In this document: positions 44,041-52,831 of the stretch, piece by piece
How the letters are laid out: every line of letters begins with the position of its first letter
How positions within the stretch are numbered: position 1 is the first letter of the stretch
Assembly (NCBI GenBank): GCA_035491895.1
Contig: DATJJY010000016.1
Location: 35,497 to 99,496 of the forward strand
Source of the DNA: DASTHG01 sp035491895
GTDB taxonomy: Bacteria; Gemmatimonadota; Gemmatimonadetes; Gemmatimonadales; GWC2-71-9
Direction: 5' to 3'
Length of the DNA stretch: 64,000 nucleotides
Translations under genes and position numbers: made by a program
Notes under the pieces: model-generated
Seen by the model: only the letters and a program-made list of their open reading frames with translations
Database searches by the model: none
Told to the model about the DNA's origin: nothing

Positions 44041-44059
44041 AATACAGGGACGCCGATCC

Positions 44060-44998
44060 GTGCCTAACTCCCCAATGACGTCGACCGGCCAACCGTCCAT
44101 CCTGCTGGGAGTGGACGCGGGGGGGAGCCACACCGCCGCCGCGATCGCCCGGCCCGACCTCCTCATCCTCGGAAGAGCCGAAGGCCGCGGGGCGCCGATG
44201 CGCGCCGGCGACGCGACGACCACCGCCGCGGTGATCGCGGAGGTGACGACGCAAGCGGCGCGCGCCGCCGCGGTGACGCTTCCCGTCGATCGCGCCGTGA
44301 TCGGCGCGGCGGGTGCCGGGCGGGCGCTGGAACGCCGCGAGCTGCGCCTGGCGCTGTTGCCGCACGGCCTCGCGCGGACAATGGAGGTCGTCGCCGACGG
44401 CGATATCGCACTCGCCGCCGCATTCGGCACCGAGCCCGGTGTCCTCATCAATGCGGGGACCGGCTCGATCGCGTACGCGCGGGACCGCCAGGGACGGCTG
44501 CGGCGCAGCGGCGGCTACGGGTGGCAGTTCGGCGACGAAGGGAGCGGCTACTGGATCGGCCGGCAGGCGCTCGCCGCGGCCGCCAAGGCACGCGACGGCG
44601 TCGGAGACGGGACGCCGCTGCTCACGCGCATCCTCGCCGCCCTCGGCCTGCGTGAATTCGACGAGCTGGTGCGCTGGACCGCGACGGCGACGCCTGCCCT
44701 CGTGGCGGCGCTCGCTCCACCGGTGCTCGCCGCCGCAGCCGCGGGCGATCCGGCGGCGCAGCGCATCATCGCCGGGGCAGCGACCGAGCTGGTGCAGCTC
44801 GTGCAGGTTGTGGAGCCGATGTTTCCGCCCGACGACCCGCTGCCGCTCGCTACGGGAGGCGGGATGCTGCAGGCGGGGAGTCCCCTGCTCCAGGCGTTCA
44901 CAGAGCGATTGAAGAGCGCGGTGCCGCGGGCGCAGCTCCACGATGTGTCGGTGGACGCGCCGCTCGGTGCGCTCCGGCTGGCGGCGGCAATCAGCTAG
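44060..44998 (+). CDS. BadF/BadG-type sugar kinase, GlcNAc/MurNAc kinase-like
   Basis: 312 residues from GTG 44060 (ATG at 44075 is an alternative). ASKHA-fold motifs: ILLGVDAGGSHTAAAIA (phosphate 1), VLINAGTGSIAYARD (phosphate 2), SGGYGWQFGDEGSGYWIGRQ and the adenosine motif ATGGGMLQ. This family includes GlcNAc kinase and the MurNAc kinase MurK. Next to the symporter and two peptidoglycan glycosidases, phosphorylation of salvaged amino sugar is likely. Confidence 0.88.
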   Translation: MPNSPMTSTGQPSILLGVDAGGSHTAAAIARPDLLILGRAEGRGAPMRAGDATTTAAVIAEVTTQAARAAAVTLPVDRAVIGAAGAGRALERRELRLALLPHGLARTMEVVADGDIALAAAFGTEPGVLINAGTGSIAYARDRQGRLRRSGGYGWQFGDEGSGYWIGRQALAAAAKARDGVGDGTPLLTRILAALGLREFDELVRWTATATPALVAALAPPVLAAAAAGDPAAQRIIAGAATELVQLVQVVEPMFPPDDPLPLATGGGMLQAGSPLLQAFTERLKSAVPRAQLHDVSVDAPLGALRLAAAIS

Positions 44999-45013
44999 AA
45001 CAGGGCGCCATCG

Positions 45014-45079
45014 GCTATCGGCCATCGGCTGAAACGTCATCACGTGGTTGCCGACTGCCGAAAGCCGACCGCCGATAGC
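45014..45079. terminator. Imperfect hairpin between convergent genes
   Basis: 45014-45030 pairs with 45063-45079 at 15 of 17 positions, built from ATCGGCY units. It lies between the kinase and permease stops and probably serves both. Confidence 0.6.
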
Positions 45080-45083
45080 GGCT

Positions 45084-46577
45084 CTACCTCAGGCGCTCCC
45101 GGACCCGGCTGTGCCGTACGCTGTACATGAAGTAGATCACCACGCCGATCCCCATCCACAGCACGAACCGCAGCCAGGTGAGGTGTGGCAGGTTGTAGAT
45201 CAGATACGCGCAGAAGCCGATAGACACGAGCGGCAGTACCGGCACCCACGGCGTCCGGAACGGCCGGGGGCGGTCCGGCTCCCGGCGGCGCAGGATAATG
45301 ATGCCGACAGCGACCAGCATGAAGGCGAACAGGGTGCCGATGTTGGTCAACTCGAGCACCCAGCCGATCGGCGCGAACGCCGCCGATATCGCGACGAAGA
45401 TCCCCGTGATGATCGTGGTGATGTGCGGCGTCTTGAACTTGGGGTGCACCTTCGCCGCCCACGGCGGCAAGAGGCCGTCCCGCGCCATGGACATGAAGAT
45501 GCGCGCCTGCCCCAGCTGGAACACGAGCAGCACCGACGTCATCGCCGCCACCGCGCCGAGCGCCAGGACGCCTGCCGCCCAATCGGCGTGGATGTACTGC
45601 AGCGCCACCGCCAGCGGGTCGGGCACATTGAGCTTGTCCCAGGGAATCAGCCCCGTCAGCACCAGGGCGATCGCGATATAGAGCAGCGTACACAGGATGA
45701 GGGACGCGATAATCCCGAAGGGAATATCCTTCTGGGGGTTCTTGGCCTCCTCGGAAGCCGTGCTGACCGCGTCGAATCCGATGTACGAGAAGAAGATGAT
45801 GGCCGCACCGGCCCCGATCCCCTTCATCCCGTTTGGGGCGAAGCTGGGTGTGTGCCACAGGTCGGTGCGTATGAACTTCAGGCCCACGAACAGGAACAGG
45901 AAGATGATCCCCACTTTGATCGCCACCATCATAGTGTTGACCCACGCCGATTCCCGGGTGCCGACGACGAGCAGGAACGTGATCACGCCCACGATGGCGA
46001 AGGCGGGCAGGTTGAAGATGATCGGGATGGGGCCGAGGTGCGGGGCCGCCGCCACGAGCGCCGGGTCGTGCAGCGCCGTGCGGAGATCCGTGACCAGCCA
46101 GCGCGGCATATCGATGCCCATGCCGCGCAGCAGCGAATCGAAATATCCCGCCCACCCGATCGCCACGGCGATGTTGCCCACGGCGTATTCGAGGATGAGA
46201 TCCCACCCGATGATCCAGGCGAACAACTCGCCCAGCGTTGCGTAGGCGTAGGTATACGCGCTGCCCGAGATGGGGATCAGGGCCGCGAACTCGGAGTAGG
46301 TGATCGCCGCGAAGGCGCTCGTGACCCCGGCCAGAATGATCGAGATGACGATCGCGGCCCCGGCCCCGACGTGGCCCGAGTCGCCGGCGATGGCGGTGCC
46401 GATCGCGGCGAAGATCCCGGCGCCGATAATGGCGCCGACGCCGAGCGACGTCAGTTGGATCGGCCCGAGGGAGCGACGCAGTCCACCGCCGCGCTCACCA
46501 TCGGCGATGCATTGGTCCACCGTCTTGCGCGCAAACAGCTGCTCTCGGCCGGGACGAGCGACGGAAGCTCCGGTCAT
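45084..46577 (-). CDS. Amino acid permease (APC family)
   Basis: 497 residues with 12-14 helices. LTSLGVGAIIGAGIFAAIGT is the conserved helix-1 signature; SYIGFDAVSTASEEAKNPQK is the helix-6/loop signature of cationic amino acid transporter-like members. C-terminus RHSRVRERLR is basic and cytoplasmic. Specific amino acid not readable. Confidence 0.93.
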   Translation of the reverse strand: MTGASVARPGREQLFARKTVDQCIADGERGGGLRRSLGPIQLTSLGVGAIIGAGIFAAIGTAIAGDSGHVGAGAAIVISIILAGVTSAFAAITYSEFAALIPISGSAYTYAYATLGELFAWIIGWDLILEYAVGNIAVAIGWAGYFDSLLRGMGIDMPRWLVTDLRTALHDPALVAAAPHLGPIPIIFNLPAFAIVGVITFLLVVGTRESAWVNTMMVAIKVGIIFLFLFVGLKFIRTDLWHTPSFAPNGMKGIGAGAAIIFFSYIGFDAVSTASEEAKNPQKDIPFGIIASLILCTLLYIAIALVLTGLIPWDKLNVPDPLAVALQYIHADWAAGVLALGAVAAMTSVLLVFQLGQARIFMSMARDGLLPPWAAKVHPKFKTPHITTIITGIFVAISAAFAPIGWVLELTNIGTLFAFMLVAVGIIILRRREPDRPRPFRTPWVPVLPLVSIGFCAYLIYNLPHLTWLRFVLWMGIGVVIYFMYSVRHSRVRERLR

Positions 46578-46642
46578 TCAGACTCCTGCTAACGTGGGAG
46601 GCTGTCGCACTGCGCTAGACGGTATCGACGCCGGGCCAACTG

Positions 46643-47371
46643 CTACTGCTGCCACGTCAACGACATCGTGTCAGCCACCGGCCGGCCGTCTCGGGCCCGG
46701 GCCGGCGTGAATTCGTAGCCCATCATCTTCTGTATCATCTCACGCTGGCACCCGCGGTCCTTAAGCTCAGGATCTACGAGCACATGCACCACGCGACCGT
46801 CCGCTGCCACGGAAAACGTCACCGTGACCCGGCCATGGAGACACTTCGGTACAAGGAGCACCGTCCGCGGAGATGGCGTAATGTACGCCCCGTTCCCCCC
46901 GCTTCCAGGGCCGGCGTCGTTGCCGACTCCCGTCCCCACCCCCGAGCCGGTGCCTCCGCCCGTCCCCGGTCCCTGACCCGTCGTGCCATCGCCCGCCGCC
47001 GCGACGACCGAGGACACCGTCATCGACAGAGGCGTGATCGTGGGCGGTGTGAGCGTCGGAGCAGGCTCGAGCTCGGGTGGCGGAACCGCGTGCACGGGTT
47101 GCGGCACGACGGATTGCGCCGCAGCGGGTGCGGCCGCGGCAGGGAGGTCGATGAAGCGCGGGCCTCCCTCTCCGCCACCGCCGCCGCGCGGGCCGGTGCG
47201 ATCGTCGCCGCCGCCCAACACCCACTGCACCCCGAAGCGCCCGATCAGCAGCAGGATCAGGCTATGAATCAGAATGGACGCGATGAAACCGCCCGGGCGC
47301 CGGCGCGGCAGCGGCAGCCGTAACGGTGGCGGTGCCGGTCGCGGAGAACCGGTTGGAGGAGGCAGCGTCAT
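46643..47371 (-). CDS. TonB-family energy transducer
   Basis: 242 residues. A Pro/Arg N-terminus, one helix (GFIASILIHSLILLLIGRFG), a Gly/Pro/Ala-rich periplasmic linker (about 60-170) and a TonB-type C-domain (CLHGRVTVTFSVAADGRVVH). ATG 47371 is chosen; an in-frame GTG lies 3 codons upstream. It stands last in the TonB/Exb cluster and is the most diverged of the TonB-like proteins here. Confidence 0.85.
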   Translation of the reverse strand: MTLPPPTGSPRPAPPPLRLPLPRRRPGGFIASILIHSLILLLIGRFGVQWVLGGGDDRTGPRGGGGGEGGPRFIDLPAAAAPAAAQSVVPQPVHAVPPPELEPAPTLTPPTITPLSMTVSSVVAAAGDGTTGQGPGTGGGTGSGVGTGVGNDAGPGSGGNGAYITPSPRTVLLVPKCLHGRVTVTFSVAADGRVVHVLVDPELKDRGCQREMIQKMMGYEFTPARARDGRPVADTMSLTWQQ

Positions 47372-47411
47372 CGTGGCCACGGTAGGGGATACATACCCCG
47401 CATCGCGACGA

Positions 47412-47436
47412 AGGGGCACAGCATCACTGTGCCCCT
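47412..47436. repeat. Inverted repeat AGGGGCACAG-catca-CTGTGCCCCT
   Basis: A perfect 10-bp stem with a 5-base loop, between the exbD stop and the next TonB start. Resembles REP-like hairpins found dispersed in many genomes; may also stabilise or end the upstream mRNA. Confidence 0.7.
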
Positions 47437-47466
47437 ACGCGACTACCGGCAACGAGGATTCCACCG

Positions 47467-47898
47467 CTATTGCGATGGGGCTTGGCCCGGCTCCGGAGGC
47501 GGGGTAAACCCGATCACCTGGACGCCCGCTCCCTTGGCAATGTCCATCGCCTCGATCACGTCGCCGTAGACACGGTTCGGCGCCGTCTTGATGAACATCA
47601 GCTTCGCCACCCGCTGGTCGAAGATCTCGTGCAGCGCGGCCCCGAGCTGGTCTTTGCTATACGGCTTCGTATTGATCGCGTAGCCGCCCTCCGGCGTCAG
47701 CTCGAGCACGATCTGGGCGCTGTTCTGCTGCTGCTTCGGTTTCTCATGCTGCTCGGGCGGTACCTGCGCGTCGAACGCCTTACGGGACAGCGGCAGGATG
47801 ATCATAAAGATGATCAACAGCACGAGCAGCACGTCGATCATCGGCGTGACGTTGATGTCGGAGGAGAGTCCCTCGCCGCCGCCTGCTTGCATGGCCAT
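47467..47898 (-). CDS. exbD: ExbD-family biopolymer transport protein
   Basis: 143 residues. SSDINVTPMIDVLLVLLIIF is the ExbD helix with its proton-carrying Asp. The periplasmic domain ends VIEAMDIAKGAGVQVIGFTP. Forms the motor with ExbB to energise TonB. One of two exbD genes side by side. Confidence 0.93.
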   Translation of the reverse strand: MAMQAGGGEGLSSDINVTPMIDVLLVLLIIFMIILPLSRKAFDAQVPPEQHEKPKQQQNSAQIVLELTPEGGYAINTKPYSKDQLGAALHEIFDQRVAKLMFIKTAPNRVYGDVIEAMDIAKGAGVQVIGFTPPPEPGQAPSQ

Positions 47899-47913
47899 GG
47901 TCGGGGTTTCCTC

Positions 47914-48378
47914 TTACGGCGTCGGAGTGAGCTGTTTCTTCTGCTCGGTAATGGCGTCGATCACGCGGACGCCGGCCTTGCGTGCGATCTGAATCGCCTG
48001 CTGCACCCGCTCGAACTTGATGTTCTGATCGGCCTTGAGGAACAGGATCTTGTCCACGGTCCGCGACGCGTAGATCGAGACGAGCTGATGCGCGAGATCG
48101 GAATCGCTGATGAAGCGCATGCCGGTGTACTGGCCGTCCGCCTGGGGCAGATCGATCCAGAACTTGTTGTCCTTGTCGATGCCCATGCGGATTTCTCCTT
48201 CTTTTTCTTCCCGCTTCTCCGGGTTGAGCGCCCGGGGGATCGACGCCTGAAAGCCGGCGGTAATCAACGGCGTCACGATCATGAAGATGATCAGCAACAC
48301 CAACATCACGTCGATCATCGGCGTGACGTTGATGTTGGCGTTGACCGCCGCCTTGGTACTAGCGGCTGATCGGGCCAC
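47914..48378 (-). CDS. exbD: ExbD-family biopolymer transport protein
   Basis: 154 residues. NINVTPMIDVMLVLLIIFMI gives the conserved helix and Asp. The periplasmic domain is longer than its neighbour's, with an acidic KREEKEGEIRMGIDKDNKFW insert. It overlaps the exbB end by 20 bp. Two ExbDs with one ExbB suggest a heteromeric motor. Confidence 0.93.
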   Translation of the reverse strand: MARSAASTKAAVNANINVTPMIDVMLVLLIIFMIVTPLITAGFQASIPRALNPEKREEKEGEIRMGIDKDNKFWIDLPQADGQYTGMRFISDSDLAHQLVSIYASRTVDKILFLKADQNIKFERVQQAIQIARKAGVRVIDAITEQKKQLTPTP

Positions 48379-49105
48379 TGGATTGGCTCGCCTTCTGGGC
48401 CTGGAATTCCTTCGTGAAGATCGAGCGGCCGAACTCCGACCCGACGCTGCGGATCAGGTAGTCGATCAGCTCTTTGGAGGTGTAGGTCATTTCGACCGAG
48501 ATGAAGTCGATCTTGGTCGTGAAGTAGTTGTAGAACCACACCGCCGGAATGGCCGCGATGAGGCCGATCGCCGTCGTGATCAGCGCCTCCGAAATTCCGC
48601 CCGCCACAGCGGACAGCGAGCCGCCGCCGCCCGACGCCATCATGCCGGTGAAGGCGTTCACGATGCCCATCGTGGTGCCGAGCAGGCCCACGAACGGCGC
48701 CGTGGCGCCGATCGTCGCCAGGATGCCGAGACCACGCTTCAGCTCAGCCACGATGATCAGCATCTGGCGCTCGACCGCGCGCTCGGCGGAGTTGATGTCG
48801 GCGGCCGTGATCGTCGCCCGGTCGCGGAGCAGCGGCTTCACTTCGGCGAGCGCCTCACCCAGCACACGCGCCACGTGACTCTTCTTGGTTTTTTCGGCGA
48901 GTGCGATTGCCGCGTCGAGGTGCTCTTCCTGGAGGAAGCGCGAGAACTCCGGAACGAACCGCACCGTTTCCCGCGTGGACTTCCGCAGCTGCCACCACTT
49001 CATGATGAAGGTCGAGACCGACCAGATCGACATGAAGATGAGGATGACCACGATCCCCTTGGCGAACCCCGCCGAGTTGGTCCATAGATCGATGATATTC
49101 GGCAT
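48359..49105 (-). CDS. exbB: ExbB/TolQ/MotA-family proton channel
   Basis: 248 residues, three helices. IIDLWTNSAGFAKGIVVILI opens helix 1; the core GLGILATIGATAPFVGLLGT and SEALITTAIGLIAAIPAVWF are the TolQ/ExbB signature. Pumps protons through the ExbB-ExbD motor. Confidence 0.95.
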   Translation of the reverse strand: MPNIIDLWTNSAGFAKGIVVILIFMSIWSVSTFIMKWWQLRKSTRETVRFVPEFSRFLQEEHLDAAIALAEKTKKSHVARVLGEALAEVKPLLRDRATITAADINSAERAVERQMLIIVAELKRGLGILATIGATAPFVGLLGTTMGIVNAFTGMMASGGGGSLSAVAGGISEALITTAIGLIAAIPAVWFYNYFTTKIDFISVEMTYTSKELIDYLIRSVGSEFGRSIFTKEFQAQKASQSSGPISR

Positions 49106-49147
49106 CCGATGCTACTCCTCTGGTGAAGGTGGGCCCCTGCGGCCGCC

Positions 49148-49825
49148 CTAGTGCCTCGGGATCTGGTAGATGATCGGCTGGTTGATCAAGACGCGCACGG
49201 CCTTGCCGTACACGCGCGCCGGACGGTAGAGCCACTTCAGGATCGCTTGCTTCGCGGATTCGTTGAAGCCGGGGTTCGCCGTTTGAATGACCTTCACGGA
49301 GTTCGGCTCGACGTGTCCCATGGTATCGATGATTGCCGCCAACACCACGGTTCCTTCGATCTGCGCCTGCTGGAGCAGCGGCGGATACACGGGATTCGCT
49401 CCCGCAAGGCGTTCCGGCTTCTCCTGTACGACGTCGACCTGGAACACCCCGTCGCCCGACGGCACGATGCCGCCGGCGACGCCGCCCTCGACGCCTACGC
49501 CCGAGAAGTCCTTGGGATCGAAATGCTCCTGCAGGTTCACCGGCGGGATGTTGGTCGGGATGTCCGTCGGCGCCACGACCGTCTGGAAGCCCTTGAACTG
49601 CACCTCGAGCTGCGGCGGCGGCGGCTGATCGGGTTGCTTCTGCTCTGGCTGGAGGTACACGAGCGCGGTGTCCACCTTCGGGCCTTCATCCGTCTGCGCC
49701 GCGGACAGCGTCGCGAAGATGGCCCCGCCGATGATCCCCGTGTGCACGATGAGCGACACGAGACTCGTGCCGGCCAGCTTGCCCTTCTGGCTCGGTTTCT
49801 TCGACTCGATCAATACATCGAACAC
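49148..49825 (-). CDS. tonB: TonB-family energy transducer
   Basis: 225 residues. One helix (SLVSLIVHTGIIGGAIFATL), a Pro-rich section (QPEQKQPDQPPPPQ), and a TonB C-domain with PVYPPLLQQAQIEGTVVLAA and LYRPARVYGKAVRVLINQPI. First of the tonB-exbB-exbD-exbD-tonB order. It couples the motor to outer-membrane receptors, none of which is in the window. Confidence 0.92.
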   Translation of the reverse strand: MFDVLIESKKPSQKGKLAGTSLVSLIVHTGIIGGAIFATLSAAQTDEGPKVDTALVYLQPEQKQPDQPPPPQLEVQFKGFQTVVAPTDIPTNIPPVNLQEHFDPKDFSGVGVEGGVAGGIVPSGDGVFQVDVVQEKPERLAGANPVYPPLLQQAQIEGTVVLAAIIDTMGHVEPNSVKVIQTANPGFNESAKQAILKWLYRPARVYGKAVRVLINQPIIYQIPRH

Positions 49826-49881
49826 GGCTTTCCTCCCGCGTTGGCTACCGAAATACTACCACTCCCGGCTTACCCGCTAGT

Positions 49882-49916
49882 GGGGGCTTCATTACAAAAC
49901 GATGAAAGCGGCCCCC
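49882..49916 (-). terminator. Hairpin between the two TonB genes
   Basis: GGGGGC (49882-49887) pairs with GCCCCC (49911-49916), extended by CTTTCAT/ATGAAG with a bulge. It follows the stop of the upstream TonB gene directly. Confidence 0.65.
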
Positions 49917-49917
49917 T

Positions 49918-50565
49918 TCAATTAAGCCGAAAAACCACCGGTACCTGCACCAGCACCCGTACCGCACGGCCATAGATCCGCGCCGGGCGAAACCGCGCCG
50001 CGAGGACGGTCGCGAGCGCCGCCCGGTCGAATCCGGGGTTGTCACTCAGCACGATTCGGACCGAGCCGGCTTCGGCCTGGCCGATTGTATCGACGACTGC
50101 CGCCACGATGACCCGCCCCTGCACGCCCGCGTCGCGCAGCAATGGGGGATAGACGGGCGTCGGAGCCGCCAGCAGCTCGGGACCTTCCTGAACCATTGTC
50201 AGCGGACACGGGTCGCTACAGGCGCCCAGTGGAGTCGGGCTGATCGGCGTTACCTCGCCACTCGAATCCGCGGTTAGAGCACCCAGTGTGCCGTGGGGGA
50301 TGACCGGGACATCGAACAGCGGCGGCATCGGAATGGTCCCGCCGTCAACGGAGACACCAGGTGCAGGCGGAACGAGGTCTTTCTTGGTGGTGACCGGTTG
50401 CTCTCGATAATCCGAGTCGTTGATCACGATTGGGGCGTCTGGGTGCGTTGGTGCCGGCTTGCGCCACAGCGCGCCCACCACCAACACGTGCAGCATCAGT
50501 GCAACGCCCTTGCCCCACGATGGCAATGCCGACCGGTGGCCACTTTCCAGCAGCATATCGAACAT
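49918..50565 (-). CDS. TonB-family protein
   Basis: 215 residues. One helix (WGKGVALMLHVLVVGALW), an extended linker, and a TonB C-domain: TPVYPPLLRDAGVQGRVIVA, NPGFDRAALATVLAARFRPA and RAVRVLVQVPVVFRLN. Paralogue of the neighbouring TonB, with its own terminator, so it may be expressed separately. Confidence 0.88.
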   Translation of the reverse strand: MFDMLLESGHRSALPSWGKGVALMLHVLVVGALWRKPAPTHPDAPIVINDSDYREQPVTTKKDLVPPAPGVSVDGGTIPMPPLFDVPVIPHGTLGALTADSSGEVTPISPTPLGACSDPCPLTMVQEGPELLAAPTPVYPPLLRDAGVQGRVIVAAVVDTIGQAEAGSVRIVLSDNPGFDRAALATVLAARFRPARIYGRAVRVLVQVPVVFRLN

Positions 50566-50676
50566 GATGACGACCTCGAGCTCGGGTTACGCACAACATG
50601 CGTGGGTCGTCTGGCTGGGGCGTGGGGTGTGAATGACGAAACGATGACGGCCGGATGAGCGGTCAGGCGCGATCGC

Positions 50677-52161
50677 TCATTGCCGCTCGGGCGCCGGCGG
50701 TTTCGGGGACTCGGGTTCCGCGGATATCCCGGGCAGCGTCACGCTGAACGTCGTTCCGCGTCCGGGCCGACTCTGCACCTCGATCGTCCCGCCATGCGCT
50801 TCCGCGATCCATTTACAGATCGCGAGCCCCAGGCCGACGCCGGGCCGCTCGCCGGTCCGCGTGCGCGCCGAGTCGGCGCGCCAGAAGCGGTCGAAGATAT
50901 GGGGCAAATCGCCCGGAGCGATGCCGATACCGGTGTCCGAGACGCCGAACCGCACGCGGCCGTCGTCACGCTCGAGCCACAGCCGGACGCGCCCACCGGC
51001 GGGTGTGTACTTCACCGCGTTGGTGAGGAGATTCAAGACGAGCTGGCGAATGCGGCTGCCGTCGACCGGGACGATCACCGGATCGACCGGGGCATCGGCC
51101 GTGACTTTGATTCCCGCGGGCTCCGCCAGCAGCTCCCCCGTTTCCTCCGTCTCGAGAATCAGCGCCCGCAGGTCGACCGGCTCATGATGCAACCGCACGA
51201 GGCCTTCGTCGGCGCGGGCGAGCGTCAGCAGCGCATCGACCAGCTCCGTCATCCGATTGATTTCCTCCATCGACTCTTCGAGCGCGGCGAGCGACTCCGG
51301 CGGGACGTTCGGGGTGGTGATCGCCCGTTCGACGCCGGCCTTGAGAACCGTCAGCGGCGTCTTCAGCTCGTGGCTCGCATCGGCGGTGAAGCGCCGCAAC
51401 GCGGTGAAACTGCGCTCGAGCCGCCCCATCATCTGATTCAGCGTGTCGGCGAGGCGTCCCAGTTCGTCTTTGACCATCGAGGTCGGCAGGCGGCGGTGCA
51501 GGCTGCGCCCGTCGGTGATCTCGCGGACCTCGTTGGTGATCTGGTCGACGGGACGCAGCGCGCGCCGCGCCACGAGCGACCCGATGGCGTAGGCGGCGAG
51601 CACACCGAACGGCAGAATGAGGAGAAAGGTCGAGAACGTCTGCTCGAGACCGAGCTCGGCGGCCTCGGGGTTGACCCCGACGAGGATCGCCCCTCCCTGC
51701 GGCACGTCGGGACCGAGCGGCAGAACGATGTAGCGCAAGCGCGGGCCGGCGGGGGCGAACCGAATCGTCCCTTCGACGCGGCGACCATGTGCCGCCGCGA
51801 TGGTCTCACGCAGCTGCTCGAACTTGCCGTAGGTAAGGCTCGAATCGACCGTTGCGAACAGGGGATCGCGACCCTGCGCCGACGTGATCATGAGGAAGTC
51901 CGGCACCGCCTCGAGCGTCACCGAAAGCTCCGGCACCAATGCCACTCGACCTGCCGTGTCGTTGTGGACGACCGTTCCCCCGGCCCGCGCCACGCCGGAA
52001 AGAATTCCCGCGGTCAGCTCCGCTTCCGACTCGATGCGGCGATCCAGCTCGGCGTAGAGCGCGCTGCGGCGCGAAAGGAACACCGCGACGGTGAACCCGG
52101 CGAGGATGACGGCGACCGCGCTGGCAAACCAGGTCGTGAGCCGGGTCCGAATCGTATCCAT
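50677..52161 (-). CDS. Sensor histidine kinase of two-component system
   Basis: 494 residues. Two helices (about 8-30 and 176-198) bracket a periplasmic sensor domain. A HAMP domain follows, then the phospho-acceptor in DASHELKTPLT (His264) and the ATPase motifs (LLTNAVKYTP, VSDTGIGIAPGDLPHIFDRF, GVGLGLAICKWIAEAHGG). Tail is Pro-rich. It is one base from its response regulator gene. Confidence 0.95.
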   Translation of the reverse strand: MDTIRTRLTTWFASAVAVILAGFTVAVFLSRRSALYAELDRRIESEAELTAGILSGVARAGGTVVHNDTAGRVALVPELSVTLEAVPDFLMITSAQGRDPLFATVDSSLTYGKFEQLRETIAAAHGRRVEGTIRFAPAGPRLRYIVLPLGPDVPQGGAILVGVNPEAAELGLEQTFSTFLLILPFGVLAAYAIGSLVARRALRPVDQITNEVREITDGRSLHRRLPTSMVKDELGRLADTLNQMMGRLERSFTALRRFTADASHELKTPLTVLKAGVERAITTPNVPPESLAALEESMEEINRMTELVDALLTLARADEGLVRLHHEPVDLRALILETEETGELLAEPAGIKVTADAPVDPVIVPVDGSRIRQLVLNLLTNAVKYTPAGGRVRLWLERDDGRVRFGVSDTGIGIAPGDLPHIFDRFWRADSARTRTGERPGVGLGLAICKWIAEAHGGTIEVQSRPGRGTTFSVTLPGISAEPESPKPPAPERQ

Positions 52162-52162
52162 G

Positions 52163-52831
52163 TCAGGCCTTCACGACGTACCCCACGCCCCGGACCGTAT
52201 GGATCAGCTTCGGCTCGCGGCCGTGGTCGATCTTCTTGCGCAACCGGGTGATCACCACGTCCACGATGTTCGTCCCGGGATCGAAATGGTAATCCCACGC
52301 GTACTCGGTGATGAGCGTGCGCGGCATGACGCGACCCTGATGGCGCATCAGGTACTCCAGCACCGCGTACTCCTTGGGGGTCAGCTCGATGGACCGCCCC
52401 GCGCGCAGCACTTCGCGGCTCCCGGTATCGAGCACCAGGTCCGCGACGCGCAGCACCGGCGGCGCGATCGCCTTGGGTCGGCGCGACAGCGCCTCGACGC
52501 GGGCGAGCAGCTCCTCCAACGCGAAGGGCTTGGTGACGTAGTCGTCGGCGCCCATGCGCAGCGCCTGCACCTTGAAGTCGACGGCATCCTGGGCCGTGAG
52601 CACCAGCACCGGGACGGGGTTGCCGCGGTCGCGCAGCGTGCGCAACACCTCGCGGCCTTCCATCGACGGCAGGCGAAGATCGAGCACCAGAACGTCGTAG
52701 TGGCCATCGGTGGCGAGCCGCAGCCCCTCCGCCCCGTCGCCCACCAGATCCACCTGGTACCCCGCCTCGGCGAGACCTCGCTTGACGTACTGGCCGACGG
52801 TACGGTCGTCTTCGACGACGAGGAGCTTCAC
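52163..52831 (-). CDS. OmpR-family response regulator
   Basis: 222 residues. Receiver with acidic pair near residue 8 and phospho-Asp51 (YDVLVLDLRLPS), Lys in YVTKPF. Winged-helix DNA-binding domain: ELTPKEYAVLEYLMRHQGRV and TNIVDVVITRLRKKI. GTG start overlaps the upstream kinase stop (GTGA), so one receiver is flanked by two kinases that might both feed it. Confidence 0.95.
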   Translation of the reverse strand: MKLLVVEDDRTVGQYVKRGLAEAGYQVDLVGDGAEGLRLATDGHYDVLVLDLRLPSMEGREVLRTLRDRGNPVPVLVLTAQDAVDFKVQALRMGADDYVTKPFALEELLARVEALSRRPKAIAPPVLRVADLVLDTGSREVLRAGRSIELTPKEYAVLEYLMRHQGRVMPRTLITEYAWDYHFDPGTNIVDVVITRLRKKIDHGREPKLIHTVRGVGYVVKA

